NCBI RefSeq assembly: GCF_002795845.1
Contig: NZ_CP011797.1
Span: 2,952,001 to 3,016,000 of the forward strand
DNA length: 64,000 nt
Reading direction: 5' to 3'
DNA from: Reinekea forsetii
Lineage (GTDB): Bacteria; Pseudomonadota; Gammaproteobacteria; Pseudomonadales; Natronospirillaceae
Shown here one piece after another: positions 10,060-17,901 of the stretch. Each line of letters opens with the position of its first letter. The first letter of the stretch is position 1. The position numbers and the translations under genes are program-made. A model generated the notes under the pieces. It did no database searches, was not told where the DNA came from, and was given only the letters and a program-made list of their open reading frames with translations.

Positions 10060-11179
10060 CGGGCGCTCCTGGTTTGGCGCTGCTAAAGGCCTCTTGATAG
10101 AGGCTCTGCAGCGCATCGCGCGACAAGGGTTCACCGCGACACTTATGAAATAAATAATGGCAGGCCACTCGACCAATAGCGTAGGTGGTACTAAAACTCA
10201 TCACCGCGGCCGAGGCCGCACCCGCCGTTTGGCCGTATACCGGCAGCAACTTCACCAGCTGCCGGATGCCCAGCTTGGCCGCATATTGGATACCAAAACC
10301 GGTGCCCAAGGTGCCGAAAAACTCACTCATCTCGCGCCGGCCCCAGTGCACACCATAGTGCTGGGCCAGGCTGTGGAGCATTTTAGCTTGCAGCAAGGGC
10401 ACCGACACCAAGCCGACGCCGGGTAAGGTATCGCTGGTGCCGGCAATCCCGGCGTACCAGAGCAGTTCATTTTTCAGCTGCAGAAAACTGTCTTGCTCCA
10501 AATCTTGCTGTTGCTCGCGCTCCTGAGCCAGCGCCAAGATTGGCAGTAGGGCGCCGAGAGCGGCCAATAGATCGACCTGACCATTGCGCTCGGCGTCGGC
10601 GCTAACTAGGTCGACCGCCACGGCCGGTATAGCCTGACCCCAGAGCTGCTCGACCTGAGCTTGATTAAAGTGCTGGCAACGTTGCCGGTCGTCCGCATCG
10701 GGCAGCAGATTCAGGCCGGTATGGACCAAGAGGATCTGGCGTAGCCCCTTGTTCTTCTTAATTTGTCGCAAGGCCCCGAGCACGCTGCTCTGCTCTGGGT
10801 CATCGAGTTTCATCACCAATACTACTGCGTTACTGGTGGCTTGCAACACGGCTATATCGGCCTGGGCATCATAGTCGGCCTCGGCCAAGCCGCGGGTGTC
10901 GAGAAAGCGAAACAGGGGTTTATCCGGGGGGAAATCGTAACTGTGTGAACTTTGCGTACACGGCTTATAGCCGGCACCGATTTCGACCTCGGTATCGGCC
11001 GTCACCACCCGCACCAGCGACGACTTACCCGCCCCGGTCTTGCCTAATAACCATAGGGTAGGCAGTTTATTGGGCTCGATATGATAGTTCGCCTCGATCG
11101 CCTGATTGCGCGCCGGATTCACTATCTGGCCCAGGGTCCGTTGCGTCGACTGGGCCGCACCCTTGAGTTTATCGAACAT
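10028..11179 (-). CDS. GTPase with C-terminal DUF697-like domain
   Basis: The 383-residue protein has a GTPase domain near the N-terminus (P-loop GKTGAGKSSLV near residue 46, G3-like DTRGL). The C-terminal half is hydrophobic, with GVGLVSVPLLQAKMLHSLAQ and GIRQLVKLLPVYGQTAGAA, as in DUF697 proteins such as YcjF. A G4 specificity motif is less clear; the segment VHTGLN occupies that position. It is the first gene of a two-GTPase operon and overlaps its partner. Paired P-loop GTPases of this kind are suspected to work on membranes, but nothing here shows the target. Confidence 0.85.
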   Translation of the reverse strand: MFDKLKGAAQSTQRTLGQIVNPARNQAIEANYHIEPNKLPTLWLLGKTGAGKSSLVRVVTADTEVEIGAGYKPCTQSSHSYDFPPDKPLFRFLDTRGLAEADYDAQADIAVLQATSNAVVLVMKLDDPEQSSVLGALRQIKKNKGLRQILLVHTGLNLLPDADDRQRCQHFNQAQVEQLWGQAIPAVAVDLVSADAERNGQVDLLAALGALLPILALAQEREQQQDLEQDSFLQLKNELLWYAGIAGTSDTLPGVGLVSVPLLQAKMLHSLAQHYGVHWGRREMSEFFGTLGTGFGIQYAAKLGIRQLVKLLPVYGQTAGAASAAVMSFSTTYAIGRVACHYLFHKCRGEPLSRDALQSLYQEAFSSAKPGAPGAKSEPANKP

Positions 11180-11442
11180 TATTGCTCCTGATGATCAGAC
11201 CAAGCCGCACTGTAACACCAAAGTATAGGCATCGGCTTGGCCTGCATTATGGGCCGAATTGGCCGCCCGGTAAGCTAATGTTGGGGCAAATAGGCTCTGC
11301 TACAAGCGATTGGCTTCTATAACTATTAGCGATTGAGGCCAAATTTGTATAAATACCCAGTATCAAAGCGGGTACCCCTACCGGTAAACTATCACTCTGA
11401 CGCGCACGGCCTAACCTAAACGATTCCATAAGGATCTCTTTC

Positions 11443-12648
11443 ATGACTTTTCCGACCGAATGGTCTAATAATGTAGTTATTGTCAGCAACCTCGCCGACA
11501 ATCCGTTTGCTATTGATGTTGCCTATGCCATGGGCCAGCACGAGGACATAGCCGACCTTATTAGTATGAAACAGTTCATGAATTCTGAATTTTGCCCGCG
11601 CTTTATTTCCGATGAATTGGACTTCGACACCATCGGACACAGCCTAGTCGGTAAGACAGTGGTGATCGTTAGCACCAGCAGCCATGTCAAAACACGCCAG
11701 GAACTGGCGATGCATAACCTGATTATCGCCCGTGGCGCGAAAGAAAACGGCGCAACACGGGTGGTATTGGTCGAGCCGGACCTGTTTTTCAGCGCCCAAG
11801 ACCGCGGCGCACGCAGAGGCCTGGGTGAAACCCTGTTTGAACGCGATATCCACGATATCAAAAAGTTCGACGGCCAGGCTTTTACCTCCAAACTCTATGC
11901 ACAGCTGCTCAAGCTATCTGGTGTCGATACGGTCTTGACCATTCACAACCACTCGCATTCGGTGCAAAAGATCTTCAGCGATGTGTTTGAAGGTGACTTT
12001 CACAACCTCATTCCCTATGAAATCTACTCCCACTACCTGCTCAACTCCAACATCCTCAACTACGGCCCCGAGGGTGAAGGCTTGGTGCTTTGTGCACCAG
12101 ACAAGGGCGCGCGCGACTTCGTCAAGGTCATGTTCGAAACCCTGGGCTTGGCCAAAGCCAAATTTATCATGCTCGATAAGATCCGCAACTCCGAGCGCAA
12201 GGTCGAAATTTCCCTGCACAAGGAGAGTGAGCATACCTTCGAAGGCCTGGACGGCTGCAGCATCGTCCTATTCGACGACATGGTCCGTACCGGCTCAACC
12301 GTGGTGCAGTCGTGCCAGTTCCTCAAGCAGCTGAACCCACAGCGCATGGTGTTTGCCGTGTCCCACTTCTATGCCAGCGACGAGGGTCGCGAACGCATGG
12401 CCCATAAGGCGATCGGCGAGATCCTCACGCTCAATACCCTGCCGACCATCCTTAACCGCGATGAACAGGGCCGACTGCGCAAAAAGTTGGTCGTGCTGAA
12501 GGTTGAAAAATGGATTGCCCAAGAACTGTGCGCCATTCTCGAAATTCCACAGGCGATCGAAAATAATCCTTATAAGATTGACATGTCATCGAAGAACCCG
12601 CGCTTTAAACGCAAGATCTGGTTCAGCGATGAACTCGGCGACCTCTAA
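11443..12648 (+). CDS. Divergent ribose-phosphate pyrophosphokinase-like protein
   Basis: The protein (401 residues) has the double phosphoribosyltransferase-like layout of PRPP synthetases. The PRPP-binding loop reads VLFDDMVRTGST near residue 274, and the first half has VEPDLFFSAQDRG, FDGQAFTSKLYAQLL and TIHNHSHSVQ where ordinary PrsA has TMDLHAGQIQ. It is about 85 residues longer than PrsA. PRPP synthetase turns ribose-5-phosphate and ATP into PRPP for nucleotide synthesis. The catalytic histidine position appears conserved, but several loop residues differ, so another phosphoribosyl substrate is possible. AAGGA stands 8 bases before the ATG, and it is a single-gene unit. Confidence 0.75.
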   Translation: MTFPTEWSNNVVIVSNLADNPFAIDVAYAMGQHEDIADLISMKQFMNSEFCPRFISDELDFDTIGHSLVGKTVVIVSTSSHVKTRQELAMHNLIIARGAKENGATRVVLVEPDLFFSAQDRGARRGLGETLFERDIHDIKKFDGQAFTSKLYAQLLKLSGVDTVLTIHNHSHSVQKIFSDVFEGDFHNLIPYEIYSHYLLNSNILNYGPEGEGLVLCAPDKGARDFVKVMFETLGLAKAKFIMLDKIRNSERKVEISLHKESEHTFEGLDGCSIVLFDDMVRTGSTVVQSCQFLKQLNPQRMVFAVSHFYASDEGRERMAHKAIGEILTLNTLPTILNRDEQGRLRKKLVVLKVEKWIAQELCAILEIPQAIENNPYKIDMSSKNPRFKRKIWFSDELGDL

Positions 12649-12662
12649 ACCGGCCTCAGACA

Positions 12663-12692
12663 GGGGCAAGGGCAGTTACCCTGCCCTACCCC
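12663..12692 (+). terminator. Hairpin after the PRPP-synthetase-like gene
   Basis: AGGGCAG (12669-12675) pairs with CTGCCCT (12681-12687), with outer GGGG (12663-12666) opposite CCCC (12689-12692). No T run follows, so intrinsic termination is uncertain. Confidence 0.4.
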
Positions 12693-12863
12693 CTTCCAAG
12701 CACAACCACTCCTACATGCCCCCTGTTTAGGCACAGCCGGACGATCCGGGTCGACCACCCCAAATCGGAGCAATGCTGTGCATCCGAACTAAGGCCGATT
12801 CGCTCACATTATCGCCAATCGACAAGTTTCTTTAAAAAAATCAAACATTTAGCAAAATAGCTA

Positions 12864-12892
12864 TTGACGAGTTGGCCGAAAATCCGTTTAAT
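12864..12892 (+). promoter_or_regulatory. Sigma-70 promoter of tRNA-Phe
   Basis: TTGACG (12864-12869) is separated by 17 bases from TTTAAT (12887-12892). A C-rich discriminator follows, as is usual for stable-RNA promoters under stringent control. The tRNA begins 40 bases downstream. Confidence 0.75.
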
Positions 12893-12931
12893 ACGCCCCC
12901 GTTGACGCAATGAAATTTAGCGGCTAACGAC

Positions 12932-13007
12932 GCCCAGATAGCTCAGTTGGTAGAGCAGGGGACTGAAAATCCCCGTGTCCGTGGTTCGATTCCGCGTCTG
13001 GGCACCA
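12932..13007 (+). tRNA. tRNA-Phe (GAA)
   Basis: The 76-base sequence folds into a full cloverleaf: acceptor GCCCAGA with TCTGGGC, D arm GCTC..GAGC, anticodon stem GGGGA/TCCCC with loop CTGAAAA (anticodon GAA at 12965-12967), T loop TTCGATT and an encoded CCA end. Confidence 0.97.
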
Positions 13008-13025
13008 TTACAAATTTCACGATCG

Positions 13026-13050
13026 AGCCTACAGCAATGTGGGCTTTTTT
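13026..13050 (+). terminator. Terminator of tRNA-Phe
   Basis: AGCCTACA (13026-13033) pairs with TGTGGGCT (13038-13045) around a GCAA loop, and a six-T run follows. Confidence 0.85.
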
Positions 13051-13175
13051 GTGTCCGGCGTTTGGCGATCGTATCAATCCCAAACTGGGACAGATTTATT
13101 AAATTTTAAATTTTTAATATGCTACCTACATGTCCTATAGTTTGTAATCTCGAAACGAAGCAAAAGGAGTTTGCT

Positions 13176-13868
13176 ATGCCAAGGATTGGAAGAGTGGTGG
13201 CCCCAAATATGCCACATCATATCGTTCAGCGCGGACACAACAAGAATGCCATATTCGTAGAGAATGCAGACTATTCCTATTATCTCAACACCCTGGTTAA
13301 ATGGACACGGTTACTGTCAGTTAATGTTTACGCCTGGTGTTTGATGACTAATCACGTTCATTTACTGCTCGACCCCGGCGATAATGTAAAAAGTATTGGA
13401 TTACTGATGAAGCGTTTAGCTGGGCGGCAGACACGTTATGTCAACAAACAAGAACACCGAACAGGATCACTGTGGGAGGGTCGTTATAAAATGAGTATCG
13501 TCGAAAGTGATTCATACTTCCTGCAATGTTGTCGCTATATTGAACTAAATCCAGTCAAGGCGAAGATGGTTGCCCAGCCAGAGCATTATCGATGGTCAAG
13601 CTATCAGGAGAATGCAGGTCTATCACCACCCCAAATAATTGATCGCACTGCGTTTAAGAAACTAAATGACATCGGTTTTAATCATTACAGAGAGTTTGTA
13701 GCGAAAGGCTCCTCTATATCTGAAGCAATTTTCATATCCCAGATGCTTGAAAGCAATCGCCTTACGGGTAAGGCTCCGTTCGTCGAGGAAATCGAGCTAC
13801 GAACAGGAATAAGACTAGAATTCAAACGTCCAGGTCGGCCAGCCAAAGAGCACAAGATCACCAATTAA
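13176..13868 (+). CDS. REP-associated tyrosine transposase (RAYT, IS200-like)
   Basis: The start is ATG 13176, where AAAAGGAG lies about 7 bases upstream. The protein is 230 residues long. It opens with the family sequence MPRIGRVVAPNMPHHIVQRG and has the HUH metal motif as NHVHLLLDP. The tyrosine in RQTRYVNKQ is the likely nucleophile, followed by GSLWEGRYK and YIELNPVKAKMV. RAYTs are single-copy relatives of IS200/IS605 transposases thought to spread REP hairpins by single-strand DNA chemistry. The flanking repeats are its likely substrates. The frame is intact. The gene looks more AT-rich than its neighbours, which would fit transfer. Confidence 0.9.
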   Translation: MPRIGRVVAPNMPHHIVQRGHNKNAIFVENADYSYYLNTLVKWTRLLSVNVYAWCLMTNHVHLLLDPGDNVKSIGLLMKRLAGRQTRYVNKQEHRTGSLWEGRYKMSIVESDSYFLQCCRYIELNPVKAKMVAQPEHYRWSSYQENAGLSPPQIIDRTAFKKLNDIGFNHYREFVAKGSSISEAIFISQMLESNRLTGKAPFVEEIELRTGIRLEFKRPGRPAKEHKITN

Positions 13869-13902
13869 TAAATTTGCCTCAGTTATCCAAATAAATTAAC
13901 AA

Positions 13903-13946
13903 AATAAATCTGTCCCGGTTTAACAAATAAATCTGTCCCGGTTTAA
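13903..13946 (+). repeat. Tandem copies of the RAYT right-end repeat
   Basis: Two direct copies of AATAAATCTGTCCCGGTTT begin at 13903 and 13926. Their inverted partner is at 13082-13100. Confidence 0.85.
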
Positions 13947-13973
13947 AAGGCTGCCACATCTAACCGGCAGCCT
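13944..13973 (-). terminator. Terminator of the alcohol dehydrogenase/ABC operon
   Basis: AGGCTGCC (13966-13973 read on minus) pairs with GGCAGCCT (13948-13955 read on minus), followed by TTTT. It lies 15 bases past the last ABC gene and overlaps the RAYT right end. Confidence 0.8.
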
Positions 13974-13988
13974 ACGACTCGATCTGGG

Positions 13989-15074
13989 CTATTGCGCGGC
14001 GGCGAGGGCTCCCTCGACATAGAGGAGCGCATCTTCTGCGCGCACGTTGATGCCCATCGCGTTACCGACCTGCATCCCGGTGTGCTTACGGGTTTTAGCC
14101 TTGATCACCACTCCGGCCGATAGCTCCAGCGTAACGATGCCATCAACACCAAGGTGCTCAATCTTCTTGATAGTCCCGGTGCCCATGTTTTGGTCCGTGG
14201 CGCTAACCAATGCTATATGTTCAGGTCGAATCCCCAGCTGATGCAAGCCGGCGTTAGGGTCGCTGGGCAAGGCCTTGGTGAGGCTTAATGCATCGGTGCC
14301 GAGTGCGTCCTTACGGGCGTTTAGGGTGATCATGTTCATCGGCGGTGAACCGATGAAGTAACCCACGAATTCGTTCTGGGGCCGCGAAAAGAGCTCCGCG
14401 GGCGTGCCGGACTGCTGCACGCGCCCGTCTTTCATTACGACGATTTCATCGGCAAAACTCATCGCTTCACTCTGATCGTGGGTTACCAAGATCATCGTGA
14501 CGCCGGTCTTACGATTAATCTCGCGCAGTTTGCGCCGCAGCATGAATTTCATTTGCGGGTCGATTACGGTCAACGGCTCATCCAACAAGATCGCGCTGAC
14601 GTCTTCACGCACCAGCCCGCGTCCCAGGGAGATCAGTTGTTTTTGATCTGCGCTGAGCCGACGGGCCGGCATATCGAGCGCATAATCCAAATCGAGCAGC
14701 GCAGACACCTCGGCCACACGCTCTTTAATCCGGCCCGGTGCGACGTCACGACATTCCAACGGAAAGGCCAAATTTTGGCGCACTGTCTTGGTCGAATAGA
14801 TCACCGGGAACTGAAACACCTGAGCAATATTGCGCGCAGATGTGGCCATTTGAGTAACGTCTTGACCATCGAACAACAGGCGCCCGTGCGATGGCGGCAC
14901 TAGGCCTGAGATGATATTCAGCATCGTCGTCTTGCCACACCCTGAAGGCCCTAACAGGGCGTAGGTCTTGCCGTCCTGCCAGGTAAGGTTGACCGGCTTA
15001 AGCGCATAGTCGTTGTCGCCACTCGGGTCGGACAAATAGCTGTGCCCGAGGTTTTCCAATATGATTTCAGCCAT
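13989..15074 (-). CDS. ABC importer ATPase, GlpS-like, with degenerate signature
   Basis: The 361-residue ATPase starts at ATG 15074 with AGGAG 9 bases upstream, inside the end of the previous ATPase gene. Walker A is GPSGCGKTT and Walker B ILLDEPLTVID, but the signature loop reads RRLSADQKQ rather than LSGGQ. A C-terminal TOBE-like domain follows residue 240. The pairing of this ATPase with a second, canonical one resembles the rhizobial glycerol transporter GlpS/GlpT. It probably forms the weaker half of a heterodimer powering the two permeases encoded upstream. Substrate is inferred as a small polyol or alcohol. Confidence 0.88.
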   Translation of the reverse strand: MAEIILENLGHSYLSDPSGDNDYALKPVNLTWQDGKTYALLGPSGCGKTTMLNIISGLVPPSHGRLLFDGQDVTQMATSARNIAQVFQFPVIYSTKTVRQNLAFPLECRDVAPGRIKERVAEVSALLDLDYALDMPARRLSADQKQLISLGRGLVREDVSAILLDEPLTVIDPQMKFMLRRKLREINRKTGVTMILVTHDQSEAMSFADEIVVMKDGRVQQSGTPAELFSRPQNEFVGYFIGSPPMNMITLNARKDALGTDALSLTKALPSDPNAGLHQLGIRPEHIALVSATDQNMGTGTIKKIEHLGVDGIVTLELSAGVVIKAKTRKHTGMQVGNAMGINVRAEDALLYVEGALAAAQ

Positions 15075-15075
15075 G

Positions 15076-16128
15076 TCAATTGCTCCTAGTCGTAATATTG
15101 CGGCCGTCTGGTGCAAATAGCATGATATGTTCAGCCTGAATCGAGACCTTCAAGGTCTCACCGACCTCAAAACTGCCAATGCCTTCGACCAACATTATCG
15201 CTCTACCAAAGTCGAAATCGAGATGGATAATAGTTTCCGAACCGCTGAATTCGGACAAACCGATGGTGGCCTGCAATGGACCATTCGGCTCGATCGCATC
15301 GGGTCGCAGCGCGATGGTGACAGGTCCGTCCGACGGCAGCACCAAGCCGTCGCTGGGGGCCGGTTTACCTTCGGCAAAGAAAAGCTCGTTGTTGCGCACA
15401 AAACCAGAAATAAACGAAATCGGCGGATCGCTTATCACACTGGCGGCATCTATGGTCGGCGGATGGGCAAACAGCTCCGCTGGCGGCCCACTGGCGACGA
15501 TGCTGCCGTTGTGCATAATAATCATGGTGTTACCTAGCTCCATGGCTTCGCGCGGCTCGGTCGTGGTGTACAGGATCACACTGTCACTGTTGGCGGCAAC
15601 GAGGCGTGGAAATTCTTCGCGCAGCTGTTCACGCAACTTATAATCCAAGTTGGCTAAGGGCTCATCCAGCATCAGGATGCGCGATTTCTTCACCATCGCA
15701 CGGGCCAAGGCAACACGCTGCTGCTGGCCACCGGAAAGCTGAGCCGGACGACGTTCCAGAAAATCGCCCAAGCCGACTGAGGCGAGCATATCAGTCGCCA
15801 GCGCTTGGGCTTCGGGCTTTTTCTTGCCCTGGCGGCGCAGTGGAAAGGCGACGTTATCCAAGACACTTAGATGGGGATAATTAATAAACTGCTGGTAGAC
15901 CAGCGACATATTGCGTGCCCGGATCGGGCGCTCTGAAATATCGGTGCCATCTAGGTGAATGTCGCCCGCGGCCAATGGGTTTAGACCCATCAGGGCACGC
16001 AAGAGCTCGGTCTTTCCGGCGCCGGTTCGGCCCAGGATGGTATAGATTTTTCCCGCCTCGAAGAGGAATGAGACATCGTTCAGAGATACTTTGGGATCAA
16101 CAGTGGTTAATTGGTTTATCTGTAGCAT
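15076..16128 (-). CDS. ABC importer ATPase, GlpT-like (canonical)
   Basis: I use ATG 16128, five bases after the upstream permease stop; the longer frame would overlap that gene. The 350-residue protein has Walker A GRTGAGKT, signature LSGGQQQRVALARA and Walker B ILMLDEPLANLD. A switch-region TTTEPREAMEL takes the place of the usual THDQxEA, and a TOBE domain follows. LANLDYKLREQLREEF and the TTTEP switch are features I associate with the glycerol transporter ATPase GlpT. It should pair with the adjacent GlpS-like subunit. Confidence 0.9.
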   Translation of the reverse strand: MLQINQLTTVDPKVSLNDVSFLFEAGKIYTILGRTGAGKTELLRALMGLNPLAAGDIHLDGTDISERPIRARNMSLVYQQFINYPHLSVLDNVAFPLRRQGKKKPEAQALATDMLASVGLGDFLERRPAQLSGGQQQRVALARAMVKKSRILMLDEPLANLDYKLREQLREEFPRLVAANSDSVILYTTTEPREAMELGNTMIIMHNGSIVASGPPAELFAHPPTIDAASVISDPPISFISGFVRNNELFFAEGKPAPSDGLVLPSDGPVTIALRPDAIEPNGPLQATIGLSEFSGSETIIHLDFDFGRAIMLVEGIGSFEVGETLKVSIQAEHIMLFAPDGRNITTRSN

Positions 16129-16133
16129 GATAT

Positions 16134-16979
16134 CTACCGGATGGCCCCCGACATTGTGCCGCGCGACATATAGCGCTCGACGATGACTGCAACACACGCC
16201 AAGGGCGCGACGGAAATCAGCGCGAAGGCTGACAGCGACCACCAAGGTGTCACAGAGGAATTAAGGGATACGATTGAAACCGGCAGCAGCTGCGTTTCAG
16301 TGAACGTGAGCGTAAAGGCAAAGAAGAAGTCATTCCAGCCAAAGATCAAACAGAACATTCCCGCCACGACGAGCCCTGGCACCGAGTTCGGCAGCACCAC
16401 TCGAAAAAACGCACCGATCGGGCTGCAGCCATCGGTCATGGCCATTTCGTCCAGTTCTTTCGGGATACCGGCGAAGAAGTCGGTCATCACCCAAACCGCG
16501 ATAGGTAACAGCAAGGCGATATAGACCAACACCAGTCCGAAAATGGTATCCAACGCACCCAGTTCTTTCAACATCAGGAAGAACGGAATCGCCAATACGA
16601 TGGGTGGCATAATACGCTGCGAGATAAAGAAGAAGGTGATATCGGCATTTTTGACGAAACCCAAGCGATACTCAAAACGCGACAAGCCGTAGGCCGCCAA
16701 TGTGCCGAGCGCCAAACTGACCAGACTGGCGATGAGCGTCACCGCCGCCGAATCGATAAAGGGGCCGACTATGTTGATACCCTGCGATCCCGTGGTAAAG
16801 AGCGAGGTCCAACCCTGGGTTGAGGGTTCGAAATCGACCCAGGGGATATAGGTCGCGCCGCTGGTAACAGCGTTGGCATCTTTAAACGAGGTGGTCAGCG
16901 CCCACAGAAAGGGAAACACCACAAAGATCGACCAACCGAGCAGAAAAGCAGTTTTGAGAGCATGATAGAACTTGTTCAT
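16134..16979 (-). CDS. ABC importer permease, MalG/UgpE-type
   Basis: This 281-residue inner-membrane protein has six predicted segments and the permease coupling loop DEMAMTDGCSPIGAFFRVVL (the EAA-loop equivalent) near residue 185, which contacts the ATPases. Its short cytoplasmic N-terminus and the following helix FLLGWSIFVVFPFLWALTTSF are typical of the second permease of carbohydrate (CUT1) systems. It begins 1 base after the other permease ends, so the pair are translationally coupled. Confidence 0.92.
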   Translation of the reverse strand: MNKFYHALKTAFLLGWSIFVVFPFLWALTTSFKDANAVTSGATYIPWVDFEPSTQGWTSLFTTGSQGINIVGPFIDSAAVTLIASLVSLALGTLAAYGLSRFEYRLGFVKNADITFFFISQRIMPPIVLAIPFFLMLKELGALDTIFGLVLVYIALLLPIAVWVMTDFFAGIPKELDEMAMTDGCSPIGAFFRVVLPNSVPGLVVAGMFCLIFGWNDFFFAFTLTFTETQLLPVSIVSLNSSVTPWWSLSAFALISVAPLACVAVIVERYMSRGTMSGAIR

Positions 16980-16980
16980 T

Positions 16981-17847
16981 TTATCCGTCCTTTCCGACCA
17001 GCGTGCGCATCAAGAGCTTCGCGATCACGGTGAGGCTGATAATCATAATCACCAGATAGACCAACGATAACGCCGCGGAGTAGCCAATTTGAAAGTCGCG
17101 TAAACCGCGGATGTAGATATAATAAGACGAGGTTTCAGTTGCCGTTCCCGGCCCACCCGACGTCAGGACATAGACCGTGTCCATGATTTTTGAGGCTTCA
17201 ATCAGGCGGATAATTAACGCACCAATGGTGATCGGTGCCATAAGCGGAAACGTAACCTGCCAAAAGGTTCGCCATGTGCCGGCGCCGTCAATCGCGGCCG
17301 CCAAGTAAGGCTCGCGGGGTAATGACACCAAGCCGGCCAGCAACAGCAAGAACATAAACGGCGTCCATTGCCATACTTCGACAATTAATACGCTGATAAA
17401 GGCCCCGGTCGCACTCGAAAGCCACGGTACCGCACCTATACCAAACATGCCTAAAATATCATTGACCGGTCCCAAGCTTTCATGGAACACAGTTCGCCAG
17501 ATAACCGACATAACTACTGGTGTAGTCATCATCGGGATTAAAAATAAGACCCGTAAAAAACGTCCGCCGCGAACCTGCTTCCAAACAGCAAGGGCCAGCG
17601 CGAAACCAAGGGTATATTGCAGTGAAACCGAAATTACGGACAACAATGACAAACGCCCCAGGCTCTGCCAAAATCGTTCATCCGCGAACACCCGACCGTA
17701 GTTTTTGCCGCCAATGAAGTCCAAGCCCGACTGGAACACATCCCAGCTGGAAAAACTCACGCGTACGGTAAACAACAGAGGGAACAAAATAATGGCCACC
17801 AGCGTTAAAAGGGCTGGAAGCAAAAAGAAATGTTTTGAAGATAGCAT
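16981..17847 (-). CDS. ABC importer permease, MalF/UgpA-type
   Basis: The 288-residue protein has six membrane segments, beginning HFFLLPALLTLVAIILFPLL. The EAA-type loop is YLAAAIDGAGTWRTFWQVTF near residue 180, with PLMAPITIGALIIRLIEA after it. It is the first of two permeases in the importer. A strong intercistronic hairpin separates it from the binding-protein gene upstream, a common way of giving the binding protein more product than the permeases. Confidence 0.92.
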   Translation of the reverse strand: MLSSKHFFLLPALLTLVAIILFPLLFTVRVSFSSWDVFQSGLDFIGGKNYGRVFADERFWQSLGRLSLLSVISVSLQYTLGFALALAVWKQVRGGRFLRVLFLIPMMTTPVVMSVIWRTVFHESLGPVNDILGMFGIGAVPWLSSATGAFISVLIVEVWQWTPFMFLLLLAGLVSLPREPYLAAAIDGAGTWRTFWQVTFPLMAPITIGALIIRLIEASKIMDTVYVLTSGGPGTATETSSYYIYIRGLRDFQIGYSAALSLVYLVIMIISLTVIAKLLMRTLVGKDG

Positions 17848-17869
17848 TTGTATTTATCCTGAGATTGGT

Positions 17870-17893
17870 GGTGGGCACCAGAGAGTGCCCACC
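17870..17893 (-). promoter_or_regulatory. Intercistronic hairpin between binding protein and permease
   Basis: A perfect 9-base stem, GGTGGGCAC (17870-17878) with GTGCCCACC (17885-17893), has a six-base loop. No T run follows on the minus strand, so it probably stabilises the upstream mRNA segment or partially attenuates rather than ending transcription. Confidence 0.7.
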
Positions 17894-17901
17894 CCTTTTC
17901 A

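Larger units (their letters stand above)
13082..13946 (+). mobile_element. RAYT transposon unit with terminal GGGACAGATTTATT repeats
   Basis: AAACTGGGACAGATTTATT at 13082-13100 is the inverted complement (one mismatch) of AATAAATCTGTCCCGGTTT, which occurs twice in tandem on the right (from 13903 and from 13926, a 23-base period). Between them lies one Y1 transposase-like gene. The layout matches REP-associated tyrosine transposase units rather than a classical IS. The right edge touches the T run of the neighbouring ABC operon terminator. Confidence 0.75.

Noticed and set aside
11247-11501. 84-codon minus-strand frame before the PRPP-synthetase-like gene
   Set aside because: It overlaps that gene's start and ribosome site and has no family match.
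12932-13946. tRNA-Phe as an integration site for an island
   Set aside because: No integrase gene and no duplicated tRNA 3' end are visible; only the RAYT unit follows.
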